Positions 12,301 to 22,943 of a stretch of DNA of 50,265 nucleotides are shown piece by piece. Every line of letters begins with the position of its first letter. Position 1 is the first letter of the stretch. Made by a program: the position numbers and the translations under genes. The notes beneath the pieces are model-generated. The model was given only the letters and a program-made list of their open reading frames with translations. It was not told where the DNA came from and did no database searches. This stretch comes from Gnetum montanum. Taxonomy: Eukaryota > Streptophyta > Gnetopsida > Gnetales > Gnetaceae. The stretch spans positions 6,000-56,264 of the forward strand of contig MNCI01020267.1 in assembly GCA_015680685.1 (NCBI GenBank), read 5' to 3'.

Positions 12301-12444
12301 CATAGCAATGTAATGCCACAAGGGCTATTAACCCTCAACTTACTGTTGGTTCTAACAACTGCATGAAGAAAAGACCTTTCTTTAGAACCANGTTGAGAGT
12401 TAATAGCCCTTGTGGCATTACATTGCTATGGCTAGGTAGGGATN
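12287..12444. repeat. N-flanked 52-bp inverted copy (probable assembly artefact)
   Basis: The bases between the only two N characters in the window (12391 and 12444) are an almost exact reverse complement of the 52 bases at about 12287-12338. Element B has normal gag-to-protease sequence here without any inverted copy. Gap filling or mis-joined reads explain this better than biology; a true palindromic duplication cannot be excluded. Confidence 0.7.
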
Positions 12445-12469
12445 AGAGCTCCCTTCAACCCAGAAAACA

Positions 12470-13020
12470 CACTCAACACATACGGTCATGTTAACTCATG
12501 CTGTCATCGATTGGGTAAAAGTTGGTCATCTTCCTAGGAAATTTTCTGATCCTAGGAGTCTTTTGATATATCTACAAATTGTTGGAAATTAGCCGTGCAA
12601 AGTTCTTTTGGATTCAGGTTCTGGTGTCAGCTTGATTTCTGAAGAAATGTACAAAGCCTGGAACCTACCTCCACTAAAAAAGAGTAACATTCATTTAGAG
12701 TTGGTTGACTAGTCCGTCATTGTCCCATTGGGACTAGTGAAGGACATTGTCACCACTATTTGTGGGTGGTCGTATCCAGCTAACTTCCTAGTGATTCAAG
12801 TAAACAACGATAAGGGGGACTTCCCAATCATAATGGGAAGAGCATGGCTAAGCACAGTTGATGCGTGCCTAGGAATCTATGATCTTTCCTTGAAAATATC
12901 AAAGGAAAATACATTTGGAAAGATCGAGAAGAAGAAAGTTCCATGCATCGCATACAGTGACTCAAGGTGTAATTGCATGCAGAAGTCATGGTTCATGCAA
13001 CATTTAACATTGCCTGCATG
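12470..13020 (+). pseudogene. Element A aspartic protease
   Basis: Retropepsin-like domain that would cut the Gag-Pol polyprotein. The active-site motif LLDSGSGVSLIS is intact (Asp-Ser-Gly at 12611-12619). After one stop the frame runs through LGLVKDIVTTICGWSYPANF and IIMGRAWLSTVDA, the flap and C-terminal region, closely matching element B at 33615-33920. Unlike B, A keeps its catalytic Asp. Confidence 0.8.
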
Positions 13021-13239
13021 AAACCAGTGTGCTTAAGTGACTGATATACAAAGATGTCTGTATGTAGCAGCCATAAGAAAAGAAGGCACCCAATGGCTGA
13101 CAATTGATCAAGAAAGTAGTTCAACTATATTCATGGAACCAACTGAGAGTTTGACTTGCACTTACATCAATAGCATAGACACATTAGAGCAAGTTTATCG
13201 CTAACTTCCAAGTATTAACCTTGAAAATATCAACTAGGG

Positions 13240-14345
13240 GAAGTTGGAAATCCCTAATAAGTTTAAGAAAGATCCCCTTGAGCTAAAATCATTGCCCATC
13301 GGAATGGAATACACATTTCTTAAAAATGGAAAACTGGTAATTATTAATGCTAAGCTGGCTCTGCAACAAAAAGAGAGACTGCTGAAAGTGATAAATAAAT
13401 GGTTGAAGGCCTTCACTTGGTCATATCCCGAATTAATTGGAATAGATCCTAGGATATGCTAATATAGAATTAACATTGATCCCTCCATGAAGCCTCAAAG
13501 ACAATCGCAAAGTTGATTGAACCCAAAGCTGAAGCAAGTAGTTAAGGAAGAAATTGAACAGCTTCTAAAATCTGGGTTCATATACCTCATTTTTGATAGT
13601 AAATGGGTTAGCCCCTTAGTTATAGTGCCCAAAAGGGAGGAAAATGGAGGGTGTGCATAGATTTTAGGCTACTAAATATGGCAATATTTAAAGACCACTT
13701 TCTATTGTCATTCGTAGACCTAGTCTTAGACACTATTGCAGGGCATCGCTCCTATAGTTTTCTAGATGGGTATAGTGGATACAACCAAATATAAATATCC
13801 CTAGAAGACCAAGCCAAGACCATGTGCATTAGTCCTTAGGGAACATTTACATATAAACAGATGTTGTTTGGCTTGTGCAATGCCCCTACAACGTTTCAAC
13901 GATTAGTTCTAAGCATATTCTAGCAATAGATAGGAAATGGTATGGAGGTCTTCATGGATGACTTCTCCACCTATGGAGAAAAATTTGATCAAGCCTTGGA
14001 CCGGTTGGAGCAAGCACTAAAATGATGTGTAGAAATTAATTTAAGACTCAATTGGAAAAAAAGCCATTTGATGGTCCAAGAAGGTGTCGTACTAGGGAAT
14101 AAAATTTCATGAACAGGGATAGAGGTAGACCCCGAAAAGATCAAAGTTATCCAAGGAATTACCAATAAACTAGAAACTGTAAAAGATATCTGGTCATTCC
14201 TTAGACACACTAGCTACTAAAGAAGGTTTATTGAGAACTTTTTAAAGGTTGCAAAACCATTGGTTGAATTAATGAAAAAGGATATACCTTTCGAGTGGAC
14301 CAAGGAATGCAAATTAGCTTTCCAAAGTTTAAAACAGAAGCTCAT
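13240..14345 (+). pseudogene. Element A reverse transcriptase
   Basis: After a linker (KLALQQKERLLKVINKWLKA, about 13350) the RT begins near 13510 with LNPKLKQ and EEIEQLLKSGFIY. Palm motifs follow across two or three frameshifts. The catalytic FMDD is present at 13951-13962, followed by FSTYGEKFDQALDRLEQALK. The thumb/connection includes IEVDPEKIKVIQGIT and a FIENF-type motif. Compared with B, A has an extra frameshift near 13635 where a G run of the VPKKGGKW block has changed. Confidence 0.8.
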
Positions 14346-14369
14346 AGAAACACCCATTCTACAAGCTCC

Positions 14370-14975
14370 TGACTAGTCTAGACCATTTCACATAATGACT
14401 AACACGTCCAACTATGCTTTAGGAGTCGTACTTACACAATTAGATGATCAAAAACATCCTTATTACATCCACTATGCAAGTAGAAGTATCGTTGGTGCAC
14501 AACTTAACTACACTACAATAGAGAAAGAATTAATGGTTGTAGTGTTTACACTAGAAAAGTTTAGGCACTATGTCTTAGGTTATAACGTATTCATACACAC
14601 GGATCATAGTGCATTAAGGTTCCTAATGAATAAGCCAATTGTAAGCCCTTGAATCATATGATGGCTTGTAATCTTACAAGAGTTCAATCTTATGATGATC
14701 AATCATAAAGGCACCAAGAACGTAGTTGCTAATCATTTATCTTGGTTGCGATGGGACAACAAAGAGGATGAGTATCCAATTTCTGATTATTTCCCAAATG
14801 AACTCCTCTTTATAGGTGTAGTGAATAATCAATTAATCACAAAGACAAACTGGTATAGTAGCATTCTCACCTATCTCCTTACACAACAAACACCACAAGG
14901 GTTTGATGCCAAAAATAAACAACAGTTTCTTCACCGAGCCAAGTATTTTATGGAAATCAATGGGTAACTTTACAA
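14370..14975 (+). pseudogene. Element A RNase H
   Basis: Open from 14395 with few stops. The first catalytic block reads MTNTSNYALGVVL, where gypsy elements normally have an acidic residue (DAS.YALG), so one metal ligand is probably lost. Later conserved parts are present: TTIEKELMVVVF, VFIHTDHSALRFLMN and the NVVANHLSWL linker (DALSRL-type in other elements). B shows the same MMNASNYALG, so the Asp loss may predate the split of A and B. Confidence 0.75.
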
Positions 14976-14979
14976 AGTA

Positions 14980-16130
14980 TGTCTTAATGGCTTGGTTAAA
15001 GGGTGTGTTCCTGATGTAGATCAGTTGTGAGTTCTCCAAGATGCTCATGAGGGTCCTTGTGAGGGTCATTATGCTGGGAGACGAACAACCATTAAGATCT
15101 TACTTGCAGGATATTATTGGCCTACATTGTTTTGGGATGCCCATTATTTCATCCAATCTTGTAAGCACTATCAACATGATGGGGGGATGATTGCTAGAAT
15201 GGAGGGTCCACAACAATGGATCCAACCTTTAGAACCCTTCGACATATGGGGAATTGATTTTATGGGGCCAATTACACCAATGTCCAGTGGAAAAGCTTAT
15301 ATTATTGTTGCCATTGATTACCTTGCAAAATGGGCAGAAGAAGCTGCTATTAAGGATTGTACATCATCCATAGCTATACAATTTATTCAACAACAAATCA
15401 TAAATAGGTTTTGTATGCCTCATGCACTTATTTCAGATAATGGTGCATACTTCACAGGTGCAACTTTTTGAAAATTAATGCAATTCTTAGGGGTTGAGCA
15501 CAAACTGACTACACCACATCACCCCCAAGTGAACGGTCAAGTTGAAGTCACGAACAAGGAGATTACAAAGATATTGACAAGAACCATTAGCAAGTTTAGG
15601 TGAGATTGGAGTACTATATTGAATGATGCTCTTTGGGCATACCGCCCCACATGGAAACTCCCTATAGGCTACTCTTCCTAGAGTTAGTGTATGGTAAATT
15701 ACCAATGCTTCCCATTCAAACTAAGATCCATACACTATCCACGACATGTGACCTCAACCTTGACCTCGATCTAGCACAAAAACAATGGTTGATGACCCTT
15801 AACCTACTAGATGAGAACTGATTGGCCACCCTGTCATTTAACGAATTACACAAGAAATAATTAGGAAAGTTAAATATCAACCAGGAGATAAGGTTCTCTA
15901 CTGGAATCCCACACATGTGCCACAATGTACCAAATTTCAAACGCTGTGGGAAGGACCTTATGTCATCCATGCAACTTTTCCTTCATGGGCCATGATGATA
16001 TACAAGCCTACGAGCTTGGATAAGAAACTATTGGTCAACATCCAACAAACCAAACCTTTCCATGAGCTTAGAGTAGCCAATACTCATACTACCTCTGTTG
16101 GTGGACAAACTTGCTCACTATTTTGAATCT
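14980..16130 (+). pseudogene. Element A integrase
   Basis: The zinc-binding region contains AHEGPCEGHYAGRRTT and SCKHYQ; the second Cys of the HHCC set has become Tyr. The core holds all three catalytic acids: Asp in WGIDFMGP (15256-15258), Asp in ISDNGAYF (15436-15438) and Glu in NGQVEV (15544-15546). Downstream ELVYGKLPMLPI and a KFQTLWEGPYVI segment form the C-terminal part. At least four stops or frameshifts break it. The frame ends near 16195 with a hydrophobic tail after NSVVGEM. Confidence 0.85.
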
Positions 16131-18052
16131 CCTCCTTCAAACTCAGTCGTAGGAGAGATGGCCACCAATGCTAACCATTCTAAGCCCTTAGCTCTTTTTA
16201 TATTTTTGTTTTACACATTTCTTTAATCTTTCTAATTTTTTTTACACCATCGTTTACATTTTTACTATTTCTTTGTTTCATTGATTTACTTTCATTTGTC
16301 ATACAATAAGTGCTCCTGATGGTGGATTTAATTATATACTATTGATTGCTAATGTTTGGTTTTTTCCTCTGAAATATGATACTGATATTATGATATGGTT
16401 CTTCTGATAAAATAGGCAATGAGTCCACATCATCCATTTATCCATTCAACTCTGTGGTCTCCCTTGGCTTGGAATTGTGCAGTCCCTTTTTTCTAATCAA
16501 CTTTTTAATAAATTGGTGGCTTGGTATTTTTCAAACTAAAGGAAGGACTCAATGATTAAAAAGGATGTGACTTCAAGGGGATTTGATGCATTTTTTCTGC
16601 CCATTCTCTTGGGTGCTTGGATGCTTTTTCTTGGATTTTCCACCATTCTACCATTAATCAAATATCAGGAAAATGAGTGAAGAAAAATCAGTCTTTGCAT
16701 GGTGCGGTTTTCATGTAAAAAAAGGAGAAGAATTGGGAATTCAAAGCACACCCCTTAGACATAATAAAGAAATATTGGGCTACAAACACTAGTTATGGAA
16801 CTGAAAAGACATGTTACCCATGCCTTAAGGTTCCCTCTAACTAAGGCCCTTTCTCACTTCCTGTTTCTCCATCTCACTCTCCTTGCAATGGTGGTGACTC
16901 TTTGGGGAAGCATTCTTGTTGCTTCAAGAGGATGAATTGGCCAAGTGTATTGATGTGAGGTCATTGAATATGGTTGGCTTCAGTTCGGATTTGGAATGAG
17001 TTCTACTCAATCACATTAACCATGACATACACAAGGACTTTACACAAATTTGCTCTTGGGATTCCATTCCATTTCTACTCTCCATATTTATTTCCATTTT
17101 CCACCTCATTGCTGATTTTATGATTAGTCCATATCTTGGTTGGTGCATTGTTTTTCCTTGGTAAATTCTTGTGGGTAATTTTTAAGTCTTGCTTCCAAAT
17201 GACATTCCTAGAGCCTATGAACTCTTTGGTTTGTGGGTTTGTCAGGGCATAAAGGGCATGAGCCTACTTTAAGGAGGACCCACTGGCATTCCTTTTTGGT
17301 GCAATTATTAAGTTCTTTCCTTAAACATTCTCTGCAATCAACCATTTCTCATTTCATCCCCATCTTTGACATCCATTTTATTGGCGTTACCGTTGTTATT
17401 TTTCCCATCTTTCTTGTTCCTTATATTTTTCCATCTTATTGCTTCCGGAGGTTTGCTCTTAGTCGTGGGGGCCCTAGCACAAATTTTTCAATTTCTCCAT
17501 TCTACTACTTGCCTAACCCCTAATCCTTGGTAGTTATCAGTAATAAACCTCTAACCTTGGTAGTTATCAGTAATAAACCTCTAACCTAGCCAATGCACTT
17601 TATATCAAGGCAAGGTATCAACTACATTATGGTTTACTTATACTTGCTCATTAGTGACTGTGTTGTGTGTGTAGATGGAAATTACATGAACTATGGACTA
17701 GAATAGGAGGAAGCACTTGGGATGTATTGGAGCTAGAACGTTTACATTGGAAAAAAGTCTGGTCGCGTGGCTATGGATAAACAACATAGGATGCAATCTC
17801 GACATTGGTAGCAACATGCCTCATTTTCTTTTCTCTCTCTTTTTCTCTTCAAGCTATTAAGTGAAGGTCTTGATGTCATCTATGTACAGTGTTCACCATA
17901 AAGGGCATGAACACCAATGTTGTAATATGCTTATCGATCCGTTCACCGGGCACTTTGAGTTTGTTATTCTCTATTGCTATCAGTTTTCATTCAATTAAAA
18001 ATCCCATACCTTCCCAATATTTTGTAAGGAACTTGAGGATGAGTTTTCATTT
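16131..18052 (+). other. Element A 3' non-coding region
   Basis: About 1.9 kb without a convincing gene. The part at 16680-17290 is homologous to B at about 29050-29760 (minus strand), for example 'gaattcaaagcacacccctt'. B's accessory reading frame has no counterpart here, so A either lost it or never had it. PPT-like phrases occur at 16141 and 17461. An open frame at 17233-17523 is rich in Phe/Ile/Ser and not credible as a gene. Confidence 0.6.
17525..17584 (+). repeat. 30-bp tandem duplication
   Basis: Two identical 30-bp copies in direct contact (17525-17554 and 17555-17584), each starting ccttggtagttatcag. Perfect identity indicates a recent event within element A. Confidence 0.9.
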
Positions 18053-18065
18053 AGTCGTGGGGGTA
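18053..18065 (+). other. Element A polypurine tract
   Basis: AGTCGTGGGGGTA ends exactly where the 3' LTR starts. Element B has the matching AGTCATGGGGGTA on the minus strand at 25145-25157. Confidence 0.8.
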
Positions 18066-18831
18066 TGATGAGCCGTGATATACAACCTGCCTCATTGCCT
18101 ATAAATAAGAGGTGGGTGCACTTGGTTTGCAATAGTTAGTCTTAGTCCCTTACCCAAACTCTTGTCTTTTCTCCTTCTCAGAGTTAGAATTATTTCTGCA
18201 TGCCCGTAGTAGGAGTCATAAAGTGAATGGATCTTTATTCGAGCATTGTGTACCTAAGCACACCTTGTGTACAGCAATAAAGATGAACTTTGTGATAAAC
18301 CTTGTAACATTTAGAATAGATTAATTAATGTTAATTACTATTACTTAATGCTTTCCTTAGTTAATTAATGGCTCTCTCTCACCCTACAACTCTCCTAAGT
18401 AAGCACACATAGTATGATCACTTCAAGCATGTGTGTAACACTTGGTAACCCAATAACAATTAGCATTTGGTAATCCCAGTAGTGTTGCACTGGTTCAGGA
18501 TGTGTACGACAAATGAGAATGGGTATTGGTGTTAGGATTAGTTAGAGCCTAGTTAATAAGTAGTCGAATTAAATTAGTTACTTAGTTATCTTTCTCTCCT
18601 CCCTTATTAGTAGTAGGACATAAAAACACATAAAAAGAATAAAAATCATATGCCTCAAGTTTACTTAACCATACCATCTTAACATACAAGTGAGCTTGGG
18701 AAGACAACGATTGATCAACCCATTCTTGTTCCACAAAGGCACATAGGCACTTAGTCCTTGGAATTCAACTAGATCGTGCATGGATGCTTGTATTCATATG
18801 GTTAAGCATAGGGATACCTCACCACTCATCA
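18066..18831 (+). repeat. Element A 3' LTR
   Basis: Starts TGATGAGCCG after the polypurine tract, ends CTCATCA and is followed by the TATAG duplication. It holds TATAAATA at 18100. Two of the three GATATC sites in the 5' LTR are missing and the survivor reads GATATA, a clean loss between repeated sites. Confidence 0.92.
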
Positions 18832-18836
18832 TATAG

Positions 18837-19740
18837 TCACCAATGTAAAATTCATTTTTTTTCTTATCTTGAATGATCTTCGAAGATATGTCCTTGATAT
18901 TATTCCCAATGTGAGAGTAGATTTATTAATGCAATTGCTTCATTTGTGCAACAAAATCAAAGCTCAAAGAGGCATAATCATCAAATTTCTTCAACCCATC
19001 AACCTTTATTAGTAAAAAATAATAATTTTTCATAAGAGAAATTTTACCAATGCTAGTGTGGAAAGCATTTTTGTATGAGAACTCAACATGGGTTTGCATA
19101 TTTTTCCATCTTTAAATTTGATCCTCATACAAGTATCTTAGTATCTTTAGCAAAGATCTCTAAACCACTTTTGTTTGTCCATTAGTTTGAGGGTGCTAAG
19201 TAGTGGAAAATGAAAACCTATTTTCCAATAATTTTCAAAGTCACCTCCAAAAATAACCATGAATTTCACATTTCTATCATTTATAATATTCAAAGAAATG
19301 CCATGTGATTTCAATAAATGCTAAAAGAAGAAATATACAACATAAGAAACATCATTACTTCTATTGTATGGAATAAAAAATCCATCTTAGTAAATCTATC
19401 CACAACAACACGTATGGAATCATGACCAGATCTTGTCTTTGGAATGCTACAAACAAAGTCCAAAGAAATACTTTCCCAAGGGGCATTTGGGATCGATAAA
19501 GGTAAGTAATGATCCTAAATACCTTTTCCACCGTTGAAATTTTAGTAAACATAGCATTGTTTTACAAACTTACTACATCTTTATATATTCCTAGTCAAAA
19601 GTAATCTTTACTCATCAATTTCAAGATCTTTGTTTTACCAATATGTGTAGTGATGTTAGTATAGTATTTTTCCTCGATAAGCTTGAATCTAAATTCATAT
19701 TTGGGAATACAAATTTTACTATCTATAATTTATAATATAA
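18837..19740 (-). pseudogene. Element E integrase, core
   Basis: Minus-strand pieces match gypsy integrase: a [18 protein letters not shown] segment in shifted frame (the LP.P..PW..V..DF region), then LLENRFSFSTT followed after a stop by HPQTNGQTKVV, the third catalytic block with its Glu changed to Lys in this frame. It ends in KKNEFYIGDYM at 18840, where A interrupts it; the rest is at 8640-9077. Confidence 0.75.
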
Positions 19741-21070
19741 TTTTTATTAGTAGATGCCTTACATTTATTAGCTTTTCTTGATAATGAAGAGTTTAATTCC
19801 TTTTAGACTTCACCAAAATCAATATCACTAGGATACAATTAAGCAAAAGACTCAAATACTTTAACTTCCATACTAGAATGAGCAATATGAATTCTAGACA
19901 AAGCATCAACAACAACATTTGACTTTCCAATTATATGTTTCAACTTAAAAGAAAATTCTTGTAATTTATTTATTAATTTCATATGCTTAGCACTTAGTTT
20001 CTTTTGATAATTTAAGAATTAAAATGCTCTATGATCACTTACCAAAATAAATTATGATTCTAGCAAGTAATGTTTTCAATTCTTGATAACTTAAAATATA
20101 GCATATAATTCCTTCTCATTTACACTATACTTTTATCTATATTCATTTAATTTTTTAGAAAATAATGCAATTTGTTTATCCTCTTGAGAAAGCACACCTC
20201 CAATAGTAAGCCCACTTGCATCCACCTCCACTTCAAATAGTTTAGAAACATTTAAAATTACTAAAACTATAGCACTATAAATCTTCTTCTTCAATCCTTG
20301 AAAAGAACTTTCTTTTGCATCATCCCACATAAAACCTAAGTTCTTCCTTAAACAATATATCATAAGCCATGAAATAGGACTGAAATTTCTAATAAACATC
20401 CTATAGAAACTAAATAAACCAAGAAAAGATAATTTCTCTCCCACATATTTAGGTAAATGTCACTCATTAATTACCTTGATCTTCCTTAGTTTCACTTTGA
20501 CTTAATTCTTGAAGATAAGGTGACCTAAGTAGATAATTTTCCTCTTCATAAAATGACATTTATTAGCATTAATCACTAGTTTAGCCTCATGTAACTTTAA
20601 TAACTTCAATACCAAGTATTGCATATGCTCATCTTTATTAGATATGTAAATAAGAATATCATCAAAGAAAAAAATGCAACATTTGTCAACAAAGTCTCCT
20701 AAGACATCATGCATAAGCCTCATAAATGTGTTTATATCATTGGTTAGCCCAAAAGGCATGACTAATCACTCATAAAAACCATTAGGTATTTTAAATATAA
20801 TTTTTCATTATTCTTTCAATCTGATTCTGATGTGATGATATCTACTTTTTAAATCAACCTTTGAAAAGACTTTACCATTAGTCAAAACATAAAGAATATC
20901 ATCCATCCTAGAGATAGGAAATTTGTACTTAATAGTGAGATCTAAAATTAATACACATTCTCATATCATCTGTATCTTTCTTGGGAATAAGAACAACTAG
21001 AATGATATATGGAGAAATGGATTCCTTCATAAAATCATTAAAGAGTAATTCACTTACTTATGTAACTTGT
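19740..21070 (-). pseudogene. Element E reverse transcriptase and RNase H
   Basis: RT: SKVDLKSRYHHIRI (near 20850), MPFGLTNDINTFMRLMHDVL, then FFDDILIYIS with Asp-Asp at 20658-20663 on the minus strand. Thumb/connection: LGLFSFYRMFIRNFSPI. RNase H: FEVEVDASGLTIGGVLSQED, YSVNEKELYAI and LVSDHRAF, so its acidic residues are largely retained; VVVDALSRIH closes the domain. The wording is that of chromovirus-type gypsy elements and differs clearly from A and B. There are several stops and frameshifts, for example near 20500 and 20450. Confidence 0.85.
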
Positions 21071-21925
21071 CTCTCTCATGTGAAGTTGTATGATAAGTCC
21101 TCTCATTTGGAATAGTAGGTCTAGGCATGAAGTTAATTTGATTTTGAATGGATCATATTGGAGAAATTTATTTTAATTTACCTTAAAATACATCAAAAAA
21201 ATTCTTGTGTCAAATATTACACAATTGGTAGAAGTTTACTTTGTGATTTCTCTTCACTTGATTCAATGCTAGAAATAATGACAAGTCCATGAGCATATTT
21301 CTTATGTTTCTTAAGATATTTTTTATACTAAGCAAAATCGATGAGACATTAATAGGCACACTTTCCTTGTATTTCTATAATGTTATGAGAATCAATTAAT
21401 GAATTCCATCTTTTCTAAGGATTGAACAAAAATTCTTATCTTCATCAAAAATATTCTTGTTATCATAGTTCCAAGATATATCAAGTATGAAATCATCATT
21501 ATCTATAGGAAGAATGTCATATTACACTTAATCTTTGAAAGAACCAATCTAAATAGATAAGATTTACCTTTCCTTTGCCTCTTTCAAATGATCTCTAGAG
21601 TGCTAATACATTCTATAGGGCTTAGGATAATAAATTTTCTTTAATCCAAATCTAGCAATAGTTTTTCAAGAAATAACATTCTTTTGAACACCTCCATCTA
21701 TTAGGATGTGAATCCATTTGCTAGTAGAGAGTCATCTAGCCTCAATTCTAAAGAACATTTTCCTTAAAGGATCTACACTATCATTGGAATTTCCTATAAA
21801 TTAATTAATTTTAGCAATATCTTCATTCAAAGAAGCATTACGATTACTTCATTTGAAGACTCCCATTTCTCCAAAGTATGAAGTTCCTTGCTCTTTGAAG
21901 AATTAGGTTTCTTCCATTTCCATTG
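21070..21925 (-). pseudogene. Element E protease and RT N-terminal linker
   Basis: A protease-like motif LIDGGVQKNVIS (Asp-Gly-Gly at 21690-21698, minus strand) is followed by ARFGLKK, the usual 'IDGG...NFIS..LV..L.L' pattern. The linker to RT (21070-21600) is decayed; a PNERTYHTTSHERDKL phrase near 21100 precedes the fingers. The N-terminal flank (NKQWKWKKP, about 21920) meets the solo LTR. Confidence 0.6.
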
Positions 21926-22276
21926 CTTATTGATGAGTGGCGAGGTACCCCTACACTCAACCATACGAAACGAGTGTTGCACACGTGATCCGGTCGAACT
22001 TCTTAGATGGACTAGTTGTGGCACCTAGATAGTTAGCCTTAGGTCACAGTTCGTTGTCTTCCCATCTAGACTAGTTTTGCATATGTCACGTATGGTTTAG
22101 TCTAGATGAGGTGTATGATGTGTTCTAATTCTAATGCTACTCCTAAAGGCAGTGGAAAATAATATTTAACTAATCTAAGCTAAGAGGGAAAGGGTAAGAA
22201 ATCTAATCTAGCCTAAGTGCGACGAGCAACCGATTCCTTGATCAACCGTACACATCTTGGACTTCGTGCACGACTG

Positions 22277-22397
22277 CCATTGGGACTACCAAGCATAGGC
22301 CTAGGTACACCACTGGGATTACCAAGCGTAGACCCCAAATATGCCACTGGGTTACCAAGCATAGATCCCCCTAGCTACACCATTGGGCTACCAAGCA
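22277..22397. repeat. Four-copy minisatellite (33-36 bp) in the solo LTR
   Basis: Copies start at 22277, 22310, 22344 and 22380, each carrying CCA(C/T)TGGGNNTACCAAGC. Element A has the related motif only in single, more diverged form (tttggtaatcccagtag near 9470), so this is a local expansion. Confidence 0.8.
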
Positions 22398-22797
22398 GTC
22401 ACACTTAAATTCTTGTAATCAAGTCGTACTCGTTCCGCTTCTAGGAGTTCAAGGGTGATAAACTAATCGCGATGAGTAACCGATTCCTTAACTAGCCATA
22501 CACACCCGTAGATGCTCGTAGTTAAGTTGTACTCACACCGCGCTATGAAAGCAATAAATAACATTAAATAAATAACAAATAAAAAAACTAAGTGAATGCT
22601 GCAATGATGAAGTAATCTCGATCTTTATTGCTAGTCATGTGCATGTCCAAGTACGGCACACTCGAATAAAGACACCGTACAATCACATTCACCACACTGC
22701 GGGCAGACACGGGAAAAATTCTAAATCTGGAGGGATCAAACAGCTAGAGCTTCGCTACTCTAAAATTGGGATCCCCAAACAAGGGAGAGCCGCCTCT

Positions 22798-22911
22798 TAT
22801 TTATAGACATGGTGGTGAACTGCGATATCGCGTATGCGATATCGTAGGGAAGGACGTGATATCGTGTACGCGATATCGCGAGGGATGCGATATCGCGTCG
22901 GCTGCGATATC
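22798..22911 (-). promoter_or_regulatory. Six phased GATATC palindromes and TATA box, solo LTR
   Basis: GATATC begins at 22824, 22838, 22858, 22872, 22889 and 22906 and TATAAATA (minus) occupies 22798-22805. From the TATA start outward the steps are 24, 14, 20, 14, 17 and 17 bp. Most sites sit in a wider CGATATCG palindrome, giving an unusually CpG-rich island in AT-rich surroundings. It is probably a U3 enhancer; no binding factor can be named. Confidence 0.65.
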
Positions 22912-22943
22912 GCAGCCTGTGCGAACCGCGTCTCATCACTTAT

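Larger units (their letters stand above)
9083..18831 (+). mobile_element. Element A: Athila-like Ty3/gypsy retrotransposon, complete structure
   Basis: LTRs at 9083-9833 and 18066-18831 both begin TGATGAGCCG; the 3' copy ends CTCATCA. The 5-bp target duplication TATAG lies at 9078-9082 and 18832-18836. The inside has a tRNA-Asp-type primer site, gag, protease, RT, RNase H, integrase, a 1.9-kb non-coding tail and a polypurine tract, in that order. The Asp primer site and the RT/integrase wording (MPFGLCN-type palm, WGIDFMGPI, HPQVNGQVE) place it with the Athila/Tat branch. LTR divergence is roughly 6% by hand outside two indels, so it is the youngest of the large elements here, yet every domain carries stops. 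It sits inside the integrase of element E. Confidence 0.92.
21931..22938 (-). mobile_element. Solo LTR (1008 bp) of an A-like gypsy family
   Basis: Minus-strand LTR beginning TGATGAGACG at 22938 and ending CCACTCATCA at 21931. It is flanked by the perfect 5-bp duplication CTTAT (21926-21930 and 22939-22943). No internal sequence remains, so it arose by LTR-LTR recombination. The U5-side end 'gggtacctcgccactcatca' resembles element A. It lies between gag and protease of element E. Confidence 0.92.

Noticed and set aside
12287-12444. Biological hairpin or attachment site in element A
   Set aside because: The flanking Ns and normal sequence in element B point to an assembly error instead.
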